Below, one piece after another: positions 15,421 to 20,717 of a stretch of 20,717 nt of DNA (position 1 is its first letter; each line of letters begins with the position of its first letter). Where the stretch lies: NCBI GenBank assembly GCA_032251145.1, contig JAVVER010000057.1, forward strand, positions 1 through 20,717, in the 5' to 3' direction. This stretch comes from BRH-c54 sp032251145 (GTDB taxonomy: Bacteria > Bacteroidota > Bacteroidia > Flavobacteriales_E > Vicingaceae). The translations under genes and the position numbers were made by a program. The notes below the pieces were generated by a model. That model was given only the letters and a program-made list of their open reading frames with translations. It did not search any database and was not told where the DNA came from.

Positions 15421-17910
15421 CTAATAAGGATCTACATCTATTGAAATTCTAATAGATTTATATTTACTAAATGCTTCAAAATGGTGCTTTACTTCTAAAA
15501 TTAAATCACGGGCTTTTGTTACCGAAATTTTTCTTTCAATCTTTATTAAAATTTTCTTCTGGTAATAATTTTTAACTCTTGATACTGCTGGGAATTCAGG
15601 TCCTAACACACGAGTTCCAAACTTCTTTTTAAGTGCATTGGTAAACTCATCCGCTCCTATATTTAATTTATTTTGGTCTTTATGCTTTAATGTAAAACTA
15701 ATTAACCTGCAATATGGCGGATAGTTAAACTTTTTACGCTGAATCATTTCATCATTATACATTTCTATATAATTACTCTCCATTACCTGTCTAATAATAG
15801 GATGATATGGTTCGTAAGTTTGTATAATCACTTTTCCCCTCTTAGTTCTTCCTGCTCTACCACTTACCTGACTCATCATTTGATAAGCTTTTTCAAACGC
15901 TCTGAAATCAGGGAATTTAAGCATGTTGTCTGCATTTAATATCCCAACTAAAGAAACATTATTAAAATCCAGACCCTTAGTAACCATTTGCGTCCCTACC
16001 AAAACATCTATTTGATGTTCCTCAAAATCGTTAATAATTTTTTGGTATGCATTTTTACTTTTAGTACTATCGGCATCCATTCTTGTAATTCTAATCTTTG
16101 GGAAGAACAATGCCAACTCCTCCTCTATTTGCTCTGTTCCAAAACCTTTGAGCGAAATTCTACTACTTCCGCAAGCAAGGCATTTTGAAGGCATATTTTT
16201 AGAAACTCCACAATAATGACACTTTAGCTGATGCGTATATTTGTAATAGGTTAAAGAAACATCGCAATTATTACATTCAGGCACATTTCCACAATCTTCG
16301 CAAATCATAAAAGGTGCATATCCTCTTCTGTTTTGAAACAAAATAACTTGCTCTTTATTTTTAAAAGCCTCTTCCATACTTTCTATTAGTAGCGGAGAAA
16401 AGTGAGATTTCATTTGTTTTTTTCTGGTAGCTTCTTTTATATCTGCACAAAGTATTTCGGGAAGCAACACCTTTCCATGTCGGTAATTTAATTCTACCAA
16501 TCCGTATTTATTTTCTTTAGCATTCCAATACGTTTCAATAGCAGGAGTTGCTGACCCCAACAATACTTTTGCTTTATGCAATTTCGCCAACACTATGGAA
16601 GCATCTCTGGCATTATATCTAGGAGAAGGGTCGAATTGTTTAAAAGTGTTCTCATGTTCTTCGTCAATCACTATTAAGCCTAAATTACTATATGGAAGAA
16701 ACATTGCCGAACGAGCTCCCATAATTATCTGAAATCTCTTATTTTCTTTGTTAGCAGATAAATTAAAATTCAACACTTCATTCCAAACTTCTACACGTTC
16801 ATTTTCATTAAATTTAGAATGATAAACGCCAATAGTATCGCCAAAAACTTTTTGCAAACGCACAATTAACTGAGTTGTTAAAGCAATTTCGGGTAACAGA
16901 TACAGTACTTGTTTACCTTGTGCTAACACTTCTTTTATAAGCTGAATATAAATTTCTGTTTTTCCAGAGCCAGTAACACCATGTAGCAAAACAGTATCAT
17001 GTTGTTTAAAGGATGTTTTTATTTCGTTGTAAGCTGTTATCTGATGTTCATTAAGCGATTTAACATCTTGTACTTCTTTTCCATAATCATCTAACCTATT
17101 GACAACCACATCATAAATCTCAAAAATATTTTTCTCTACCAGCTGATTGATAATACTACTACTTACATTAGCTTTTTTTTGGAGATTTAATTTTGGAACT
17201 TCGTAAGTAACTTGCTGATAACGATTAGAAAGCTGAACAAAACTCATTAATGCAGCCAATTGTTTTTTAGCTCTAGATAAATCATCAAAAATTGCTGGAA
17301 GATTTTCCTCTTGATTAGCAAAAGCTGTCAGTCTAACAAACTGCACTACTTTAGGCTTATATTTTTCATTAATTTCTTCAACAACTATAATGATGTTTTT
17401 TTCTATCAGCGATTTTATAATTTGATGAATATTTTTTACTGCTAAAATTTCAGAAACATCGCTAAGTGTCAGTACTTCCCTAACCGTTAAAGCCTCATAA
17501 ACTTGGTATTCATCATCACTTAAATCGTTGTCATTAAACTCAGTATTTCTATTAATTACAAATTTTGTTTCGCTAGATAGCTTTAAAGCTCCAGGAATAG
17601 CCGCATTAAATATATCACCTGGGTAAGCAAGATAATAATCGGCTATCCAATCCCAATGTTTTAACTGTTTTTCATTTACAATGGAATGGTTATCTAATAT
17701 AGCATATAAATATTTTGCTTCATATTCTTTTGGTGGAGTATGGTGTTTGTGTTTAACTAAAGCAGTATATAATTTACCTCCTCTACCAAAAGGCACAATA
17801 ACTCTCTGACCAATGATGATATCATCATTCAATTCATTTGGCACCCTATACGTAAAAAAGTTAGGTACAGGCAAAGGCAATATTACGTCAATAAAGAGGG
17901 TATCTAACAT
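15421..17910 (-). CDS. priA: Primosomal protein N', replication restart helicase
   Basis: 829 aa, normal length or slightly longer than E. coli PriA. The protein recognises stalled or collapsed forks and D-loops, unwinds DNA 3' to 5' and reloads the replicative helicase. Residues 1-100 form the 3'BD (DVILPLPVPNFFTYRVP; QRVIVPFGRGGKLYTALV). Walker A GVTGSGKTEIY lies near 310-320 and the DEEH box near 415-418. Eight cysteines in four CxxC pairs at about 534-580 bind two zinc ions. GTQMVTKGLDF (near 638) and QVSGRAGR (near 676) are helicase lobe-2 motifs. All catalytic motifs look intact. The ATG at 17910 gives the expected MLDTLFIDVILP start. The gene is divergent from the TonB-receptor gene, and its TAG directly touches the stop codon of the convergent cargo gene. 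Confidence 0.97.
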   Translation of the reverse strand: MLDTLFIDVILPLPVPNFFTYRVPNELNDDIIIGQRVIVPFGRGGKLYTALVKHKHHTPPKEYEAKYLYAILDNHSIVNEKQLKHWDWIADYYLAYPGDIFNAAIPGALKLSSETKFVINRNTEFNDNDLSDDEYQVYEALTVREVLTLSDVSEILAVKNIHQIIKSLIEKNIIIVVEEINEKYKPKVVQFVRLTAFANQEENLPAIFDDLSRAKKQLAALMSFVQLSNRYQQVTYEVPKLNLQKKANVSSSIINQLVEKNIFEIYDVVVNRLDDYGKEVQDVKSLNEHQITAYNEIKTSFKQHDTVLLHGVTGSGKTEIYIQLIKEVLAQGKQVLYLLPEIALTTQLIVRLQKVFGDTIGVYHSKFNENERVEVWNEVLNFNLSANKENKRFQIIMGARSAMFLPYSNLGLIVIDEEHENTFKQFDPSPRYNARDASIVLAKLHKAKVLLGSATPAIETYWNAKENKYGLVELNYRHGKVLLPEILCADIKEATRKKQMKSHFSPLLIESMEEAFKNKEQVILFQNRRGYAPFMICEDCGNVPECNNCDVSLTYYKYTHQLKCHYCGVSKNMPSKCLACGSSRISLKGFGTEQIEEELALFFPKIRITRMDADSTKSKNAYQKIINDFEEHQIDVLVGTQMVTKGLDFNNVSLVGILNADNMLKFPDFRAFEKAYQMMSQVSGRAGRTKRGKVIIQTYEPYHPIIRQVMESNYIEMYNDEMIQRKKFNYPPYCRLISFTLKHKDQNKLNIGADEFTNALKKKFGTRVLGPEFPAVSRVKNYYQKKILIKIERKISVTKARDLILEVKHHFEAFSKYKSIRISIDVDPY

Positions 17911-17958
17911 TGTAAAAAGAAAGTTGTAAAAGTAAACATATTACCCTCTTGGTTAAAA

Positions 17959-17977
17959 AAAATCTTTTCAAGATTTT
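17959..17977. repeat. 8-bp AT-rich inverted repeat between priA and the TonB receptor gene
   Basis: AAAATCTT and AAGATTTT pair perfectly around TTC. It lies about 50 nt upstream of the priA start in a divergent intergenic region, so a terminator is unlikely; an operator, or chance in AT-rich DNA, are the options. Confidence 0.25.
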
Positions 17978-18052
17978 ACTTTGAATTCAAATAATACAAA
18001 TGAAATTATCACATAAAAAATTACATATCTTCAATATTTAATGGAATATAGC

Positions 18053-18060
18053 TATTTTTG
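18053..18060 (+). promoter_or_regulatory. Candidate -7 element of the TonB receptor gene
   Basis: TATTTTTG fits TAnnTTTG and predicts a start near 18066, about 15 nt before the ATG. No clear TTG is found 19-20 nt upstream. Confidence 0.45.
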
Positions 18061-18080
18061 TCGCTTATTAAATTTTAACT

Positions 18081-20435
18081 ATGAATTTCAAACAACTTGC
18101 ATTATCTGTTATATTGATGTTAATCATTACACTTTCCATCAATGCACAAAACGGAACTATTAGAGGATTTATTTATAACGAAAAAACAGGAGAATCTGAG
18201 ATTGGTGCTACGGCCTATCTAAAAGGCACTACTATGGGGGCAGCATCTGATATTAACGGATTTTACTCTATTACTAAGATACCAGCAGGAAATTATACCT
18301 TAATGGTTACCTCCTTAGGTTTTGATACAGTTAAAATTGCTGTTTCTATTAAGGCTAATGAAATTATTAATCAAAAAGTATATTTAAAAGAAGGCTCTGT
18401 TATGCTGAATACTTTTGAACTTTCGGCAGAAAAACAAGAAGCTAGAACCGAAGTAAAGATGTCTGTTTCTAAAGTAACTCCAAAAGAAATTAAATCAATG
18501 GTTTCTATTGGTGGAGAACCTGATATTGCTCAATATTTACAAGTATTACCTGGTGTAACTTTCACAGGAGATCAAGGTGGACAACTTTATATCCGTGGTG
18601 GTTCTCCAATTCAAAACAAAGTGCTGTTAGATGGAATGATTATCTACAACCCTTTCCACTCTATTGGTTTATTCTCAGTTTTTGACACCGATATTCTTAA
18701 AAGTGCAGATGTATATACAGGAGGTTTTAATGCTGAATATGGTGGTAGAATTTCTTCTATAATGGATATTACCACTAAAGATGGTGATAAAAACAGATTA
18801 AGAGGAAAAGTTTCTGCAAATACTTTTAGTTCAAAGTTAACTCTTGAAGGGCCTGTTTTTAAAAGCAAAAAAGAAAATGGAGGAGCTACAACCTTTGTTT
18901 TATCTGCAAAACATTCTTACCTAAACGAATCTTCTGAGTTATACAAACCTTATTTTGAATCACTTGGTTCTGACAACACAAGAGGTATAGATACCGCAGG
19001 TTTACCTTATAACTTTACAGATTTATATGGTAAAATTACTTTTGGAGCTAACAACGGAAGTAAATTTAGTTTGTTTGGTTTTAATTTTAAAGATGGAGTT
19101 GATTTCCCTGGTGTTTCTAATCTAAGATGGAACTCTAGTGGTGGTGGCGGAAATTTTGTGTTTATTCCAGCTTCATCTAGAACTCTTATTGAAGGGGTTG
19201 TAGCTATTTCTAATTATGAAATTACCCTAAGTGAAGCCGATGAAAACCCAAGAAGAAGTGAAATTAATGGTTTCAATATTGGAATGAACTTTACTAGTTT
19301 TTCTGGCGATAATCAATTTAAATACGGTTTTGAAGTACTTGGATTTGGAACAGACTTTCAGTTTACCAATTCTGTTGGCAGGTTAATCCAACAAAAAGAA
19401 AGCACTACAGAACTTGGTGGTTTTTTTACTTATAGAATTAATAAAGGTAAATCTGTTATTGAGCCAGGCTTAAGGGTTCAACATTATGCTTCTTTAGGAA
19501 ACACATCTTTAGAACCTAGATTCGGTTATAAATACAACTTATCAAACAAAATAAGACTAAAATTAGCTGCAGGAATGTATTCTCAAAACCTTATTAGTGC
19601 TAATTCCGATAGAGATATTGTAAACTTATTTTATGGTTTCTTATCTGGACCAGATAACTTACCCGAAAATTTTACCGACAAAGATGGTGAATCTAGAGAA
19701 GTTGGTCACAAATTACAAAAAGCAAATCACTTAATTACTGGTTTTGAAGTTGATGTTGCCAAAAACATCACGTTAAATGTTGAAGGTTATAAAAAATGGT
19801 TTACCCAACTAACCAATACCAACAGAAACCAAATATTTAATGAAAACGACCCTTCTGCAGCAGATAAAGCAGATATTTTCAAAAAAGAATTTATTATAGA
19901 AACTGGCGAAGCTTACGGAATTGATTTCAGCTTAAAATACCAAACTGCTAGAGTTAACCTAAATGCTATTTACTCGCTTAGTAAAGTAGATAGATGGGAT
20001 GGCATAACCGAATACAATCCTGTTTTTGATAGAAGACATAATGTAAACTTAGTTGGTGTTTATACTTTTGGTAAAGGATTAAACTGGGAGTTTAGTGCTC
20101 GTTGGAACTTAGGTTCAGGCTTTCCATTTACACAAACACAAGGTTATTACGAAGGAATGGGATTCTCATCAGCTGACCAAGATTACACCAGTTCTAATGG
20201 CGACTTAACCCTTCAATTAGCCGATCTTAACCAAGGTAGATTACCTTACTACCACAGATTAGATATGAGTTTAAAAAGAAAATTTGTATTAAGCAAAAAC
20301 TCTACCTTAGAAGCTAATGTTGGCGTTACCAATGTTTATAACAGAAACAATATCTTTTATGTAAATAGAGTAACAGCAGAAGAAGTTTATCAATTACCTT
20401 TACTACCTAGTTTTGGTTTAAATTTAACTTTTTAA
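18081..20435 (+). CDS. TonB-dependent receptor with carboxypeptidase-regulatory-like N-domain
   Basis: 784 aa, complete. Residues 1-22 are a signal peptide (cut near INAQ-NG). Residues about 24-105 form the CarboxypepD_reg-like beta-sandwich found on Bacteroidota receptors (GTIRGFIYNEKTGESEIGAT; SDINGFYSITKIPAGNYTL). The plug lies at about 140-225 with IRGGSPIQNKVLLDGM and ADVYTGGFNAEYGGRISSIM. The rest is the outer-membrane barrel, ending LLPSFGLNLTF with the terminal Phe expected for BAM recognition. Such receptors take up large or scarce substrates using the TonB-ExbBD proton-motive drive. No SusD-like partner, metal-uptake gene or degradative enzyme is adjacent, so the substrate is unknown. 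At under 800 residues it is shorter than SusC proteins and belongs with the smaller receptors. It is followed by a hairpin and rplU. Confidence 0.93.
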   Translation: MNFKQLALSVILMLIITLSINAQNGTIRGFIYNEKTGESEIGATAYLKGTTMGAASDINGFYSITKIPAGNYTLMVTSLGFDTVKIAVSIKANEIINQKVYLKEGSVMLNTFELSAEKQEARTEVKMSVSKVTPKEIKSMVSIGGEPDIAQYLQVLPGVTFTGDQGGQLYIRGGSPIQNKVLLDGMIIYNPFHSIGLFSVFDTDILKSADVYTGGFNAEYGGRISSIMDITTKDGDKNRLRGKVSANTFSSKLTLEGPVFKSKKENGGATTFVLSAKHSYLNESSELYKPYFESLGSDNTRGIDTAGLPYNFTDLYGKITFGANNGSKFSLFGFNFKDGVDFPGVSNLRWNSSGGGGNFVFIPASSRTLIEGVVAISNYEITLSEADENPRRSEINGFNIGMNFTSFSGDNQFKYGFEVLGFGTDFQFTNSVGRLIQQKESTTELGGFFTYRINKGKSVIEPGLRVQHYASLGNTSLEPRFGYKYNLSNKIRLKLAAGMYSQNLISANSDRDIVNLFYGFLSGPDNLPENFTDKDGESREVGHKLQKANHLITGFEVDVAKNITLNVEGYKKWFTQLTNTNRNQIFNENDPSAADKADIFKKEFIIETGEAYGIDFSLKYQTARVNLNAIYSLSKVDRWDGITEYNPVFDRRHNVNLVGVYTFGKGLNWEFSARWNLGSGFPFTQTQGYYEGMGFSSADQDYTSSNGDLTLQLADLNQGRLPYYHRLDMSLKRKFVLSKNSTLEANVGVTNVYNRNNIFYVNRVTAEEVYQLPLLPSFGLNLTF

Positions 20436-20454
20436 AACTAAAAAGAAAACAAAT

Positions 20455-20478
20455 CAATTCTTTTTCAATAAAGAATTG
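20455..20478. terminator. Hairpin between the TonB receptor gene and rplU
   Basis: CAATTCTTT (20455-20463) and AAAGAATTG (20470-20478) form a perfect 9-bp stem around a 6-nt loop, 20 nt after the receptor stop. Only two pairs are G:C and no T-tract follows on the plus strand, so it would be a weak terminator. Its last three bases are also the TTG of the rplU promoter. Confidence 0.45.
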
Positions 20479-20505
20479 CACGAATAAAAAAAAATGGTAA
20501 ATTTG
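20476..20505 (+). promoter_or_regulatory. Consensus Bacteroidota promoter of rplU
   Basis: TTG (20476-20478), a 19-nt spacer and TAAATTTG (20498-20505) match the Bacteroidota consensus perfectly. Transcription should begin near 20512, about 22 nt before the ATG. Confidence 0.8.
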
Positions 20506-20533
20506 CGACCGTTTAAATTAAAAATTATAGAAA

Positions 20534-20717
20534 ATGTATGCAATTGTAGAAATAGCAGGGCAACAATTTAAAGTTGAAAAAGACCAACAAATTTTTGTGC
20601 ATCGTTTAGAAGATAAAGAAGGAAGTAAAGTTACTTTCGATAATGTTCTTTTAATTGATAACAACGGAAAAGTAAATGTTGGCGCCCCAGCTATAGCAGG
20701 TGCTAGTGTAGCTGCTA
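20534..20717 (+). CDS. rplU: 50S ribosomal protein L21, cut by the window end
   Basis: The first 61 codons are present. The start MYAIVEIAGQQFKVEKDQQI is the signature of L21, a protein of the large subunit that binds 23S rRNA; it continues with VHRLEDKEG and VGAPAIAGASV, in line with family members of about 100 residues or longer. The frame is open to the last base, so the gene is truncated only by the window. In most bacteria rpmA (L27) follows; that would lie beyond 20717. The strong consensus promoter at 20476-20505 fits high, growth-linked expression. Assignment is secure. Confidence 0.96.
   Translation, partial: MYAIVEIAGQQFKVEKDQQIFVHRLEDKEGSKVTFDNVLLIDNNGKVNVGAPAIAGASVAA

Noticed and set aside
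1..20717. Mobile element, CRISPR array, tRNA/rRNA or defence island
   Set aside because: Reading both strands showed no transposase, integrase, direct-repeat array, tRNA-like cloverleaf or recognised defence gene; gene content is conserved core and envelope functions.

Overview
The window reads as ordinary chromosomal DNA of a low-G+C Bacteroidota bacterium, most likely a flavobacterium-like (Flavobacteriales) lineage. Four things point there: the ParC, PdxJ, Omp85 and TonB-receptor sequences are of Bacteroidota type; a secreted protein carries a CHU_C/type B sorting domain of the type IX secretion system (T9SS); several promoters match the Bacteroidota consensus (TTG, about 19-20 nt, TAnnTTTG); and purine-rich Shine-Dalgarno sequences are scarce.

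Layout. 1-2370 (minus): a CBS/ACT-type protein is followed after 4 nt by a single-POTRA Omp85-family outer-membrane protein, then a short barrel-like frame without a start and a 52-aa lipoprotein. 2457-3694 (plus): pdxJ (vitamin B6 synthesis) and a PrcB-like lipoprotein, apparently one operon starting divergently from the CBS gene. 3699-6263 (minus): a sodium:alanine/glycine symporter whose stop codon abuts the start of a helix-hairpin-helix (ComEA-like) membrane protein. 6534-11209 (plus): a SpoIIE-type phosphatase, a family 2 glycosyltransferase and the topoisomerase IV A subunit (parC). 11210-11577: the largest non-coding gap, holding a possible structured or repeated element and the promoter of the next gene. 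11578-15420 (plus): a large T9SS cargo protein that must use a non-ATG start. 15421-17910 (minus): priA, converging on the cargo gene with no intergenic base. 18081-20435 (plus): a TonB-dependent receptor. 20534 to the end: the start of rplU (ribosomal protein L21), behind a textbook promoter.

The genes are mostly single housekeeping or envelope units, not one pathway. Loose themes are the cell envelope (Omp85-like protein, lipoproteins, TonB receptor, T9SS cargo) and DNA maintenance (parC, priA, HhH protein). I saw no tRNA, rRNA, CRISPR array, transposase, phage gene or defence island, and no convincing new multigene system. The most rewarding spots are the non-coding element at about 11225-11412, the TTG start and inverted-repeat promoter at 11507-11580, the hairpin overlapping the rplU promoter, and the barrel-like remnant at 199-315.
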